From contig PMOL01000004.1 in the NCBI GenBank assembly GCA_003162415.1, positions 578,474 through 642,473 of the forward strand: a stretch of 64,000 nt of DNA. Direction: 5' to 3'. The notes beneath the pieces were generated by a model. That model worked only from the letters and a program-made list of their open reading frames with translations, did no database searches and was not told the DNA's origin. Of this stretch, positions 40,658-49,505 are shown piece after piece; within the stretch, counting starts at the first letter, position 1, and the number at the start of each line of letters is the position of its first letter. Both the position numbers and the translations under genes were made by a program. The stretch comes from Candidatus Dormiibacterota bacterium (lineage in GTDB: Bacteria; Chloroflexota; Dormibacteria; Aeolococcales; Aeolococcaceae).

Positions 40658-41769
40658 GCGCTCGTCTCCTCTCGATGCAGCGGAATGGTCATATCGAACT
40701 CGGCGCCACTCCCGGGGACGCTCCGAGCCGCAACCGTTCCGCCGTGCCGCTCGGCGACCGTGCGCACGATGTATAGGCCGAGCCCGCTGCCCGGGACCTT
40801 TCGCTGCCGCTCGGCAACCGAACGGAAGTACTTGTCGAACAGGTGCCCTGTGTCAGCGATCGGGAAACCCTCTCCGTGGTCACGGACCGTGAAACGCACC
40901 GAGTCGCCGGCGCGCGCGGCGAGCACCTCGATCGGGGACCCCGTCGGGCCGTGCTTCACCGCGTTGCCGAGCAGGTTGGTGAGAGCGAGGATGAGACGCC
41001 GGCGGTCGCCCTTGATGGTCATCCCGTGGGCGCACTCGCTGCTGATCGGCGACTCACGCAGCTTCGCCTCCATGGCAACGTGCTCGATCGCCTCGGCGAC
41101 CACGTCCTCCGCGTCCATGACCTCGAGCGCGAGATGGTCGTCGGGATCCTCGAGACGCGCCAGCTCCGCCAGCGCGTTGACCATGCGCACCATCATCTCG
41201 GTGCTCGCGGTGATCCCCTCGATGGCGACGATCGCCGTCTCCGGGAGGGTCCCGAGCATGCCGGCGCTGAGCAACTGCCCGTAACTGTTGAGGATGGTCA
41301 ACGGGCGCCGGAGCTCGTGCATGGTGATCGACAGCGATGCCCCCCGTGCCGACGACTCCGACGTCGCGCTGGTCAGGCGGCCCTCCAGGGTTGCGACTGA
41401 GGAGGCGGCGAGGTGCTGTCCGACCGCCTCGATGTCGTCCGCGGTCATGGTCGCCATCGCCAGCGTCTCCTCGGGGTCGAGCCGCTCCTCGCGCACCGCC
41501 TCGGCGGTGACCTGGCGCAGGGCGGTGAGGTTCGCGAGCGCCTTGCCGAGACGGCGCTCGATGCCCGTCTCCGAGTCGAGATGGTGATAGGCGATCAGGG
41601 GACGGAAGTCGTCGGCGGTCAGCGCGACCAGCACGGCGTTGACGAACTGGCGCGGTCCGCGAGCGCGGTCGAGAGGTTCACCGGCGTTAGCCGGTGATAT
41701 CTGCCTCGCCCACAGGTCGGCGATCCGCGCCGCGTGGGCCGCCAGGAAGTCGCTGAACTGCCGGGTCAC
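40654..41769 (-). CDS. Soluble sensor histidine kinase
   Basis: A 371-residue kinase without membrane segments. The N-terminal 130 residues (FSDFLAAHAARIADLWARQI at the start) form an all-helical RsbR-N-like sensing domain. The H-box is MHELRRPLTILN with His151, Arg replacing the usual Thr before Pro. The ATPase has NLLGNAVKHG (N box), VRDHGEGFP (G1) and GSGLGLYIV (G2). No response regulator is beside it. GTG 41769 lies eight bases after TAGACT (41783-41778); start and promoter are both inside the end of the flippase-like gene. Confidence 0.85.
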   Translation of the reverse strand: MTRQFSDFLAAHAARIADLWARQISPANAGEPLDRARGPRQFVNAVLVALTADDFRPLIAYHHLDSETGIERRLGKALANLTALRQVTAEAVREERLDPEETLAMATMTADDIEAVGQHLAASSVATLEGRLTSATSESSARGASLSITMHELRRPLTILNSYGQLLSAGMLGTLPETAIVAIEGITASTEMMVRMVNALAELARLEDPDDHLALEVMDAEDVVAEAIEHVAMEAKLRESPISSECAHGMTIKGDRRRLILALTNLLGNAVKHGPTGSPIEVLAARAGDSVRFTVRDHGEGFPIADTGHLFDKYFRSVAERQRKVPGSGLGLYIVRTVAERHGGTVAARSVPGSGAEFDMTIPLHREETSA

Positions 41770-42844
41770 GCCGCTGAAGTCTAGGGGTACCAGGCGTCAA
41801 TCCCGCGAGCGCGGCATCCTCGATGGCGGCGATCTCGACCGCGAGCTCCACCGGGGAGCGGCTGCTCCGGCGGTGACGCGACCAGAGCACGGCGCCGAGC
41901 ACGGCGAACGGGATCATCTGCAGATCGATGAGTACCGAGATCGCGCCCGCGTGCGCGATCGAGACCCCGCTGTGAGACAGCAGGGCGACCAGGACCCCCT
42001 CGCGGAGGCCGAGCCCGTTGATGCTGAAGGGCGCCAGCGCGACCAGGAGCGTGATCGGAATGCAGACCGCGAGCACCGTCCAGCTCAGGTCCACCCCGAT
42101 CGCACGGGCGGCGACACTCAATGCCAGCAGGTTGAAGCCCCATCCGGCGGCGCCGACGAGCAACGACTGGGCGACGGCGTGGGGGTGGCGCCGGTATCCG
42201 GCGAACGCGTCGCTGAAGGAACGAACGCCGCGGCTCATGGCGCCCGACACTCGGGCGAGCAGCCGGTGGGGCACCAGGCGGTCGGCGCTGAGCGCCAGCA
42301 GCCAGATGATCACCACTGCCATGGCGAGTGCGGCGATCACGATCACGACCCCGGTGCCGAGCAACGCCCGGAGCAGGATCGCGGCGGCGATCCCCCAGCA
42401 GGTCATCCCCAGCATGCCCGCGAGGCGGCTGCCCGCGAGCGAGGCGAGCACGTTCCCGTGGCCGACCTGGCGGCCCATCTCGACGGTGCGCATCGCATCG
42501 CCGCCGACACCGGCGGGAAGCATCTGGGTGAAGAACATGCCCTGGAGGTACGAGGAGCTCAGACGGCGCCAGCTCAGCACCGAGCCGGGGCCGGCGCCGG
42601 CAGGCGCGTTGGAGGTGCGCAGAAGCACCCCCCACTCGACCACGCTTGCTGCGACCGCGAGCATGGTGAGCCCAAGAGCGGCGGCGATCCAGAGGGGATC
42701 GGCATGGGCGAGGCTCGCCACCGCCTGCGGCAGGTTGATGGTCCTCGCGAGGATGGCCAGCCCGACGACCGTTCCGCTCACCCGGGTCCAGGGGGACCCC
42801 AACACGGCACGGGCGATGCGCAGGGCTCGTCTCATCGGCTCCAT
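41687..42844 (-). CDS. Flippase-like membrane protein (LPG synthase TM family)
   Basis: Multi-spanning protein of 385 residues with about eight segments, matching the UPF0104/AglD-type domain found alone or fused to MprF. Typical stretches are GMFFTQMLPAGVGGDAMRTV (about 101-120) and PFSINGLGLREGVLVALL (about 268-285). Members flip or transport lipid-linked molecules; glycolipid export or lysyl-lipid handling are both possible. The soluble tail of about 50 residues overlaps the kinase gene by 83 bases in another frame. ATG 42844 or ATG 42835 could start it. Confidence 0.8.
   Translation of the reverse strand: MEPMRRALRIARAVLGSPWTRVSGTVVGLAILARTINLPQAVASLAHADPLWIAAALGLTMLAVAASVVEWGVLLRTSNAPAGAGPGSVLSWRRLSSSYLQGMFFTQMLPAGVGGDAMRTVEMGRQVGHGNVLASLAGSRLAGMLGMTCWGIAAAILLRALLGTGVVIVIAALAMAVVIIWLLALSADRLVPHRLLARVSGAMSRGVRSFSDAFAGYRRHPHAVAQSLLVGAAGWGFNLLALSVAARAIGVDLSWTVLAVCIPITLLVALAPFSINGLGLREGVLVALLSHSGVSIAHAGAISVLIDLQMIPFAVLGAVLWSRHRRSSRSPVELAVEIAAIEDAALAGLTPGTPRLQRRDPAVQRLPGGPRGADRRPVGEADITG
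41770..41783 (-). promoter_or_regulatory. -10 element of the kinase, inside an upstream gene
   Basis: Minus-strand TAGACT (41783-41778), eight bases, GTG 41769. It lies within the coding end of the flippase-like gene. Confidence 0.45.
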
Positions 42845-42931
42845 TGAATCAGGGTGGGACCGCTCCCATGTGCCATCAGCCGTACCGTGACACGGCGACT
42901 GCTCCTTGCAACGCGAAGCGCAGACGGCGCG

Positions 42932-44305
42932 TTACTCGGCCGCCAGGTAGGGCTCTCGAAACGTGGTCTGTTCGGCGATGAACACCAGGGGCAGGTCATC
43001 CACGGGGCCGTTGCGGTTCTTGGCCACGATCAACTCGGTCTTGGCCCTGTCGACCTCCCGGTTGTGCATCCCCTCGCGGTAGAGGAAGAGCACCACGTCC
43101 GCGTCCTGCTCGATCGAACCGCTGTCGCGGAGGTCGCTGAGCTGCGGGCGCTTGCCTTCGCGCTGCTCGGCGGCGCGCGAGAGCTGCGAGAGTGCGAGCA
43201 CCGGGATGTTGAGCTCCTTGGCGATCGACTTCAGCCCTGAGGAGATGTCCGACACCTCCTGGACCCGGGAATCGCGCCTGCCTCCCTGCATCAGCTGCAG
43301 GTAGTCGATGACGATCAGCTCGATCTTGTGCTGCGCCTTCATCCGCCGGGCGCGGGCCCGCAGGGTGTTGATGGCGAGGCCTGGCGAGTCATCGATCCAG
43401 AGGTCGGCATGGGTGAGCGTGTCCATCGCCTTGGCGATCTTCTGGAACGCCATCGAATCCGCCTGGCCGGTGCGGAGCATGTACGAGTCGACGTGCGCCT
43501 CGCTGCAGATGAGCCGCTGCACCAGCGACTGGCGCGACATCTCGAGCGAGAACACCACCACCGGCCTGCGCGCGAGCACGGCCGCATTGCGCGCGATGTT
43601 GAGGGCGAACGACGTCTTACCGACCGCCGGCCGCGCCGCCAGGATGATCAGCTCGCCGGGCTGTAGCCCCTGGGTGAGCATGTCGAGCTTCGAGAAGTTG
43701 GTGGGCACGCCGGTCACCAACTGTTTGTGCTCGATGCGCTTCTCGAGCACGTCCCACCACTCGCGCACCACCGGCGCGATGTTGCGCATCTCCGAGCCGC
43801 GACTCTCCTGGCCGATCTTGAACACTTCCTGCTCGGCCTGGTCGATCGCCTCGGCCACCGGCGTGGTGTTGTCGAACCCGAGGCGGCTCACCTTGCCCCC
43901 CGCTTCGATGAGGCGGCGGCGGAGCGCATGCGCGATGACGATGTCTGCGTAGTGCTTGACGCTTGCAGAGCTGGGCACGACCAGGGTCAGCTCGGCGATG
44001 TAGTCCATGCCGCCGGCGCGGCCGATGCCGGGACCACGCTCGAGCTGGTCGCGCAGCGTGACCGTGTCGATGGCTTCGCCACGATCATCCAGCGCCAGCG
44101 CGGCGCGATAAAGCACCGCGTGTCGCTCCGCGTAGAAGTCCTCGGGCACGAGCACGTCGCGCACGATCGACAGCGCCTCGCGGTCAATCAGGATGCCGCC
44201 GAGCACCGCCTGCTCCGCCTCGTTGTCGTGCGGCGGGACACGCATCGGCGCCGCCCCCGCAGTCGCCCCGCGTCCCACCAACTCGGTTTGCGGGAGAGAG
44301 GTCAT
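42932..44305 (-). CDS. dnaB: Replicative DNA helicase
   Basis: Ring helicase that unwinds the fork, 457 residues, no intein. N-terminal domain PHDNEAEQAVLGGILIDREA; linker; RecA-like core with Walker A ARPAVGKTSFALNIA (about 229-243), VVFSLEMSRQSLVQR, Walker B IELIVIDYLQLM, the H4-like LSQLSRAAEQREGKRP and the Arg finger region ELIVAKNRNGP. Coupled to rplI by ATGA, the common rplI-dnaB order; the rpsF-ssb-rpsR part lies 26 kb away rather than adjacent. Confidence 0.97.
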   Translation of the reverse strand: MTSLPQTELVGRGATAGAAPMRVPPHDNEAEQAVLGGILIDREALSIVRDVLVPEDFYAERHAVLYRAALALDDRGEAIDTVTLRDQLERGPGIGRAGGMDYIAELTLVVPSSASVKHYADIVIAHALRRRLIEAGGKVSRLGFDNTTPVAEAIDQAEQEVFKIGQESRGSEMRNIAPVVREWWDVLEKRIEHKQLVTGVPTNFSKLDMLTQGLQPGELIILAARPAVGKTSFALNIARNAAVLARRPVVVFSLEMSRQSLVQRLICSEAHVDSYMLRTGQADSMAFQKIAKAMDTLTHADLWIDDSPGLAINTLRARARRMKAQHKIELIVIDYLQLMQGGRRDSRVQEVSDISSGLKSIAKELNIPVLALSQLSRAAEQREGKRPQLSDLRDSGSIEQDADVVLFLYREGMHNREVDRAKTELIVAKNRNGPVDDLPLVFIAEQTTFREPYLAAE

Positions 44306-44748
44306 TGGGCCGCGACGACGACCTTGAGTGTCTCCGTGACCTCCGGGTGGAGCTCGATGGTGGCCTCGTGGGGACCGAGGGAGCGGATTGGTGGATCGAT
44401 CTCGATCTTCCGCTTGTCGATGTCGATCCCCGCCTCACGCTTCAATTGCTTGGCGACGTCGGCCGTGGTCACGGTGCCGAAGAGGCGCCCGGCCTCGCCG
44501 GCCTTGGCGTACACCGTGACGGTCAGCTTGCGCAGCCGCTGGGCGGTTTCCCTGGCGTCGATGAGCGCTTTCTCGACGCGCCTGCGCGTCGCCTCCTCGC
44601 GGCGGCGAATCTGGTCGACCGTGTTCTGGTCGGCGATCACCGCGAGGTGCTTGGGGAACAGGAAGTTGCGCGCGTAGCCCGGCGACACCTCGCGCACGTC
44701 GCCCGGCTTCGCCGTTCCTGCCACTTCTTTCAAAAACAAAACCTTCAC
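44302..44748 (-). CDS. rplI: Ribosomal protein bL9
   Basis: Large-subunit protein of 148 residues that binds 23S rRNA near the L1 stalk. The N-terminal domain is diagnostic: KVLFLKEVAGTAKPGDVREV, then GYARNFLFPKHLAV; a long connecting helix and a C-terminal RNA-binding domain follow (PPIRSLGPHEATIELHPEV). It begins with GTG overlapping the preceding stop (GTGA) and ends overlapping dnaB. Confidence 0.96.
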   Translation of the reverse strand: MKVLFLKEVAGTAKPGDVREVSPGYARNFLFPKHLAVIADQNTVDQIRRREEATRRRVEKALIDARETAQRLRKLTVTVYAKAGEAGRLFGTVTTADVAKQLKREAGIDIDKRKIEIDPPIRSLGPHEATIELHPEVTETLKVVVAAQ

Positions 44749-45128
44749 GAGGTGATTGCCTCCTGCTCATCGGGACGCAGGCGCCGGTAGATCATCATGG
44801 CGATCCGCTCTCCGTTGCGAACGTCGTCATCGAAGCGGCTGCGCCGTTGGGTGATCAACATCTCCTGCTCCGCGACGACGTGACGCGGACAGGCGGCGAT
44901 GAAGGCGCGGGTTGCGAGCAGGCTGAGGGCGAGGATGTCGAGCTCTCCGATGACCGGGAGCGATTCGGGCAGGTCGACCACCGGCAATGCGATCAACGCG
45001 AGGCCGCCCCCGAACGCGAGTTTCATGTATCGGGGCACACGCGGGTCGAACATCAGGCAGTACGCCAGCCGCAGCGTGCGCGGCAGGTCGACAAAAAGGC
45101 GTTTGGCGCTGCGAACCTTGCTCAACAT
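44745..45128 (-). CDS. DUF1232 (YkvA-like) membrane protein
   Basis: A 127-residue protein with the DUF1232 core: YCLMFDPRVPRYMKLAFGGG, LALIALPVVDLPESLPVIGE (hydrophobic hairpin about 39-70), then LDILALSLLATRAFIAACP. Function unknown; family members sit in the inner membrane. First gene of the run with rplI and dnaB. TAGAAT lies 12 bases before ATG 45128, giving a leader of about five bases. Confidence 0.78.
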   Translation of the reverse strand: MLSKVRSAKRLFVDLPRTLRLAYCLMFDPRVPRYMKLAFGGGLALIALPVVDLPESLPVIGELDILALSLLATRAFIAACPRHVVAEQEMLITQRRSRFDDDVRNGERIAMMIYRRLRPDEQEAITS

Positions 45129-45209
45129 CTCGAACCGCGCATTCTACTTTGTTGCCGTTGCGACCGATCGGGAGAGCGCTCCATTCCGCAGTTGCGCACG
45201 GGTGTGCGT

Positions 45210-46607
45210 TCACTCATCACGCAGGATCTCAGGATGCTCCTCGACCCACGCGCGCGCACGCGCAGGGTCGGCGGGAGGAATCGTCCCTTCGATGACCGCG
45301 TCGCGGATCGCCGCCTTGGCTCGGCCCACCCACGGACCCGGGCCGCGTCCGCCCATGGCCATGAGCTCGTCGCCAGTGAGCGGATCCGCCATCGCGGAGA
45401 CCACGCCGCCGGAGTCGAGCTCTGCCATCCGCTCGTCGAGCTCGTCGAGCTCCTCCAGGGTCGGATACGCGGACGCCATGGTGTCGGCCCGCGCGAGAGC
45501 GAGCATCTTCGCGCGCAGCGGCCCGGCGTCCCTGATCAGCTTGCGCACCGCGGCGTCACTGAAGGTCTCGCGGTCGTACTGGATCGGGCGCAGGTGCAGG
45601 CGCACCAGCCGGCTGACATCGCTGATCTCGTCGTTGCTGAATCGCCAGCGGGTGAGGATCGTCCGGGCCATCTCGGCGCCGATCTGCGGATGGTCGTAGA
45701 AGGTGTGGCGGCCATCTGACGCGACCACGTGGGCTGGAGGCTTGGCGATGTCGTGGAGCAACGCCGCGGTGCGCGTCACCAGGTCAGGAGGCGCGGCATC
45801 GACGGTCAGCAGCGTGTGTCCGTAGACGTCGTGGGTGTGATAGCCACCCTGCTCGACCCCGATCCCCGCGACGAGCTCGGGCAAGAACATCTCGAGCACC
45901 CCACCGTCCAGGAGCACCGAGATGCCGGCGCTCGGGTATGGGGCGACGAGCATTCTGCGGAGCTCGTCGCTCACCCGCTCGATGGACAGGATCGACGTTC
46001 TCGAAGCCTGTGCTCGCATCGCCTCGATCGTCCCCGGGGCGAGCGTGAACCCCAGGCGGGCGACGAACCGCGCCGCCCTGAACATGCGCAGGGGGTCCTC
46101 GGCGAAAGTGTCGGCGGGATCTCCGGGTGTCCGCAGCACGCCGTCGAGGAGGTCGGTCAGCCCCTTGCCGGTGAGGTCGATCACCTCCCCGTCGAGGCTC
46201 TGACAGAGCGCGTTCACGGTGAAGTCGCGACGTGAGATGTCCTCGAGGAGCGTGCCCGGGCGGACGTCCGGGTTGCGGGACTCGGGGTCGTAGCGCTCGG
46301 CCCGGGCACGGACGCCCTCGACGATCCAGGTGCTCCCCCGGATCTGCGCGGTCCCGAAGCGCTCGAACCGCTCGGGATGATGCCAGCCGAAGACCGAGGC
46401 GACAGCCGCGAGCAGCGGCATCGGATCCATCCCCACGGTGACCAGGTCGATGTCCTTCCCCTGCGCTCCCCCGAGCAGGCGGTCCCTGACGAACCCTCCA
46501 ACCAGGTAGGTCTCGACGCCGAGGCTGCGCGCCGCGGCCGCGATGACCTCGAGGAGGTCCTCGATCTCCGGGGACTCCGGCGTGACCTCACGGATGGTCG
46601 CGGTCAC
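45210..46607 (-). CDS. cca: CCA tRNA nucleotidyltransferase with HD domain
   Basis: Class II nucleotidyltransferase of 465 residues. Head domain: YLVGGFVRDRLLGG, then DIDLV with the metal-binding Asp pair, and RRDFTVNAL. Neck: DPLRMFRAARFVARLGF and the ERVSDELRRML helix that reads ATP/CTP. The C-terminal HD phosphohydrolase domain has HDVYGHTLLTV and ALLHDIAKP. It repairs or adds CCA at tRNA 3' ends. Note that tRNA-Val in this window encodes its CCA, so repair may dominate; poly(A) polymerase is a less likely reading. GTG 46607 overlaps the MFS stop. Confidence 0.9.
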   Translation of the reverse strand: MTATIREVTPESPEIEDLLEVIAAAARSLGVETYLVGGFVRDRLLGGAQGKDIDLVTVGMDPMPLLAAVASVFGWHHPERFERFGTAQIRGSTWIVEGVRARAERYDPESRNPDVRPGTLLEDISRRDFTVNALCQSLDGEVIDLTGKGLTDLLDGVLRTPGDPADTFAEDPLRMFRAARFVARLGFTLAPGTIEAMRAQASRTSILSIERVSDELRRMLVAPYPSAGISVLLDGGVLEMFLPELVAGIGVEQGGYHTHDVYGHTLLTVDAAPPDLVTRTAALLHDIAKPPAHVVASDGRHTFYDHPQIGAEMARTILTRWRFSNDEISDVSRLVRLHLRPIQYDRETFSDAAVRKLIRDAGPLRAKMLALARADTMASAYPTLEELDELDERMAELDSGGVVSAMADPLTGDELMAMGGRGPGPWVGRAKAAIRDAVIEGTIPPADPARARAWVEEHPEILRDE

Positions 46608-48373
46608 TGCGATGCGAGAGCCAGGCGTCCTGGGCGGCCGCGAAGCAGGGCCGCCGCCAGAGTCGCCGCCAGCGCGGCACAGAGTCCGGCGCCGAGGAAC
46701 ACGGTGTGCAACTCGGTGACGATCGCGGCGGTCACGTCGCGTTCATATGCGGGGCAGTTGAGCGGCGACGCCGGGCAGAGCGCCGACGGCGACGGGAACG
46801 ACGACGCGGTCGTGTAGAAGATGTGCAGGCTCACCGCGGTGAGGATGGAGATGCCCACGAGCATCCCGATCATGCGCGCTACGACGACCAGCGCCGAAGC
46901 CAGCCCGTGCATCTGCTCGCGCACCGAGGCGAGCATCGAGGCGTTGACCGGGGCAATCGCGAGACCGAAGCCCAGCCCGCAGGCGACCAGCACGGGGTCG
47001 CTCGGATGCAGCCAGCTCGGTCCAAACGGCTCGCCGAGGGTCGTGGCCGTCCAGCCGGTCATCAGGAGGAAGGCACCAGTGGTGATCGCCATACCGGCGG
47101 CGGCGACCAGCCGGTTGCCCAGGCGCTGGGAGAGCCAGCCCCCGGCGATCGCCCCGATAGGCACGCCGACCAGAAGCCGGAGCAGTACCAGGGCCGCTCC
47201 AAGCTGTGAATTCGGATCCACCGTCGACCGGGCGAGGACGGGGATGTCGAGCAGTGCCGCCATCAGTGCCGCGCCCACGGCGAGGTTGGTGAGGAGCGCG
47301 CCGTACGCGCCGGGTGAGCGCAACTCCGATGCCGCGACCAGCGGCTGCCGGGCCCGCCGCTCCCTCACCACGAAGCACGCCGTGGCGACAACGCCGAGCG
47401 GGAGCAGCCAGAGCGCGGCCGGCGAGATGGCGCCGCTGGACGGATCTTGTGCGGAGAAGCTGACGATGATCGTCGAGAGCGCAACGCCGAGGAGGACCGC
47501 CCCGGGCCAGTCCACCGCCGCGGCCACAGCCGGCAGCCGGCGCACCGCGACCAGCTCCCGGGTCGACGGGTGGCCTCCCGCATCCCAGAGGATGAGTGCC
47601 GCAGCGGCGGCCGCCGCCACGAGCGCGATCGGCGTCAGCCACACCAGACCGCCGAGCGCCGTGTACGCCAGGCCGATCGTGTTGTTGTCGCGGAGCAGCC
47701 CGGGCGCTGCGATCGACAGGCACCCGGCCACGAGTGCGATGCCGGCGAGCACGATCGAGGTGCGGTCGATCCCGGGACGGTGAACGGGTGCCGTCGGGCT
47801 CGGCGGATCGGTTTGACCTGAGGCGGCGAACAGCCCGAGCGCGAGGGCGGCGGCGATCGGGATGTTCAGCCAGAAGATCGTCTGCCAGGACGTGACTGTG
47901 AGGATGAGCCCTCCGTAGAGCGGACCGAGGACGCTCCCCAACTCCTGCACACCGCCGATGACGCCGAGCGGCAGGCTGCGGCGCTCCGCCGGCCAGAAGT
48001 CCGCCACCAGTGCCAGCGTCACCGGGACCAGCCCGCCGCCGCCGAGCCCCTGGAGCGCCCGGCCCGCGACCACCGAGCCGAGGTCGGTCGCCGACGCGGT
48101 GACCAGCGAGCCTCCCGCGAAGACCGCGAGGCAGAGGATGAGCAGGGGGCGCCGGCCGTACAGGTCGGAGAGCCGCCCGAGGAGCGGCATGACCACCACG
48201 TAGCCGAGCAGGAAACCGCTGACGATCGGTGTCGCCGCCTGGAGCTGATCGACGCCGATGCCGACGTCGGCCATGATCGCGGGCAGCGCGAGCACGATGA
48301 CGTAGGTGTCCATGGCGGCGACGAGCACCGAGGCCGCCGCAATGGCGAGGATCCAGCGCCGGCGCGTGTTCAC
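46604..48373 (-). CDS. MFS exporter (14-TM, DHA2/P55-like)
   Basis: Proton-linked transporter of 589 residues with about 14 membrane segments. The start MDTYVIVLALPAIMADVGIG and the loop LGRLSDLYGRRPLLI (motif A) are typical of the drug:H+ antiporter-2 family. Co-translated (GTGA at both ends) with the upstream LprG/LppX-like lipoprotein and the downstream cca. Lipoprotein-then-MFS is the exact order of Mycobacterium lprG-Rv1410c (P55), whose pair exports triacylglycerol-like lipids. The same job is inferred here; a simple drug pump is the alternative. Confidence 0.85.
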   Translation of the reverse strand: MNTRRRWILAIAAASVLVAAMDTYVIVLALPAIMADVGIGVDQLQAATPIVSGFLLGYVVVMPLLGRLSDLYGRRPLLILCLAVFAGGSLVTASATDLGSVVAGRALQGLGGGGLVPVTLALVADFWPAERRSLPLGVIGGVQELGSVLGPLYGGLILTVTSWQTIFWLNIPIAAALALGLFAASGQTDPPSPTAPVHRPGIDRTSIVLAGIALVAGCLSIAAPGLLRDNNTIGLAYTALGGLVWLTPIALVAAAAAAALILWDAGGHPSTRELVAVRRLPAVAAAVDWPGAVLLGVALSTIIVSFSAQDPSSGAISPAALWLLPLGVVATACFVVRERRARQPLVAASELRSPGAYGALLTNLAVGAALMAALLDIPVLARSTVDPNSQLGAALVLLRLLVGVPIGAIAGGWLSQRLGNRLVAAAGMAITTGAFLLMTGWTATTLGEPFGPSWLHPSDPVLVACGLGFGLAIAPVNASMLASVREQMHGLASALVVVARMIGMLVGISILTAVSLHIFYTTASSFPSPSALCPASPLNCPAYERDVTAAIVTELHTVFLGAGLCAALAATLAAALLRGRPGRLALASQ

Positions 48374-49050
48374 CCGATGGCGGGTGGCGGCGTCACTGAC
48401 ACGTTCTCGCCATAGTTGGTAAGAACGAGCGTGTAGGTGGTGTCCGTGGTCTTGCTGATGAATGGCCCGGTGAGCACCACCCGGCGGAGCTGATTGGTGC
48501 CAGTGTCGATGCCGAAGGTTGCGGCGACGCTCTTCGACGGGTCAGCGCTGGTGAGCAGTGCCGCGACCGCGCTTCCCGGCAGCGAGCAACCGATCTCGTG
48601 CAACGCCTCCCCATTGTATCGATCGTCATTCTGGACCTGTGGCCACTGGCATTTGAGCAGCAGCGAGGACAGCCCGTTGTTCGGGTCGATGAGCTTGGCG
48701 GGGTCGGCGAAGCCGTAGTCGGCGGGGTTGGCGGTGGTGAACCCGGAGCCGGTCGGCAGCCTGACTGCGAAGGTCCCGCCCACCGAGACGACAGGCACGC
48801 TCACCGCCAGGCCGAAGATCGACACCTGGAGCACGCCCGACATGCTGTCCGGCCGCTTCATGTCACCGTTCCCGCCGGTGAGCTCCGCTCCGGAGCCGGC
48901 CACGTTGGCGCTGGTGAGCACGAAATGGAACGAGGACGTGCTGTCGAGGACGGTCTTGGTCGTCTTCAGCAAAGTGCTCGCGTTGAGCGACGGCCCTCCG
49001 CAGGCGCTGAGCAGCAGCGCTGCGGTCGTGACCACGGCGAGGCGGCGCAA
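48370..49050 (-). CDS. LppX/LprG-like lipoprotein
   Basis: Lipoprotein of about 226 residues. The lipobox is AALLLSACGG with the lipidated Cys near residue 17 of the chosen start. The mature part fits the LppX_LprAFG fold: a Ser/Thr-rich start (LKTTKTVLDSTSSFHFVLTS), VSVGGTFAVRLPTGSGFT, a CQWPQV...IGCSLPG cysteine pair, and a closing TNYGENVSVTPPP strand like that of LprG. This fold has a hydrophobic cavity that carries acylated lipids. The start is uncertain: TTG 49050 gives a compact signal peptide, while GTG 49116 would place the TATACT box inside the gene. Confidence 0.78.
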   Translation of the reverse strand: MRRLAVVTTAALLLSACGGPSLNASTLLKTTKTVLDSTSSFHFVLTSANVAGSGAELTGGNGDMKRPDSMSGVLQVSIFGLAVSVPVVSVGGTFAVRLPTGSGFTTANPADYGFADPAKLIDPNNGLSSLLLKCQWPQVQNDDRYNGEALHEIGCSLPGSAVAALLTSADPSKSVAATFGIDTGTNQLRRVVLTGPFISKTTDTTYTLVLTNYGENVSVTPPPAIG

Positions 49051-49095
49051 TCCCGCGATGACGTTCCCTCCGAACGGGGTCAGGTATCGCGGGCG

Positions 49096-49117
49096 AGTAT
49101 AGGTGTGCCGATACACT
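49096..49117. promoter_or_regulatory. Divergent promoters of lipoprotein and csaA genes
   Basis: Minus strand TATACT (49101-49096) drives the lipoprotein-MFS-cca run. Plus strand TACACT (49112-49117) ends seven bases before GTG 49125 of csaA, a leaderless spacing. The 12 bases AGTATAGGTGTG here also occur at 15914-15925. Confidence 0.5.
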
Positions 49118-49124
49118 GCGTCGC

Positions 49125-49484
49125 GTGAGTGGAGCGAGCCCCGCGTCGGCGGAGATCGATGCGGCGCAGTTCTTCGGTGTCGACATCCGCGTGGGCACGG
49201 TGGTGAGCTGCGAGGCGTTTCCGGAAGCTCGACGCCCCGCCTATCGCATGGTCATCGACTTCGGACCGCTGGGCACGAGGGACTCGTCGGCCCGGCTGAC
49301 CGATCTGTATACCCCCGAACAGCTCACCGGGAGCTCCGTGGTCGCCGTCGTCAACCTTCCGCTGCGGCAGATCGGCCCGGTCCGGAGCGAGGTGCTCGTG
49401 CTCGGCGTGTACCAGGAGGGATCGGAGCGGGTGGTGCTGCTCCGTCCCGATCATCCCTGCGCTCCGGGCGATCGGGTCGGCTGA
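49125..49484 (+). CDS. csaA: CsaA-like tRNA-binding-domain protein
   Basis: A stand-alone EMAP/OB-fold protein of 119 residues. Strong matches to CsaA are FFGVDIRVGTVVSCEAFPEA, RRPAYRMVIDFG, SSARLTDLYTPEQL, VVAVVNLPLRQIGPVRSEVL and the VLLRPD end. CsaA is described as a chaperone aiding Sec export and binds tRNA. GTG 49125 is leaderless by spacing. A membrane protein gene follows 21 bases later. Confidence 0.88.
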   Translation: MSGASPASAEIDAAQFFGVDIRVGTVVSCEAFPEARRPAYRMVIDFGPLGTRDSSARLTDLYTPEQLTGSSVVAVVNLPLRQIGPVRSEVLVLGVYQEGSERVVLLRPDHPCAPGDRVG

Positions 49485-49505
49485 GATGACCTGTCCAGTG
49501 CCCGC

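Noticed and set aside
41639-42847. Plus-strand frame of 402 codons antisense to the flippase gene
   Set aside because: Composition (His/Arg/Glu/Gln-rich) is typical of an antisense shadow; membrane segments are clear on the other strand.
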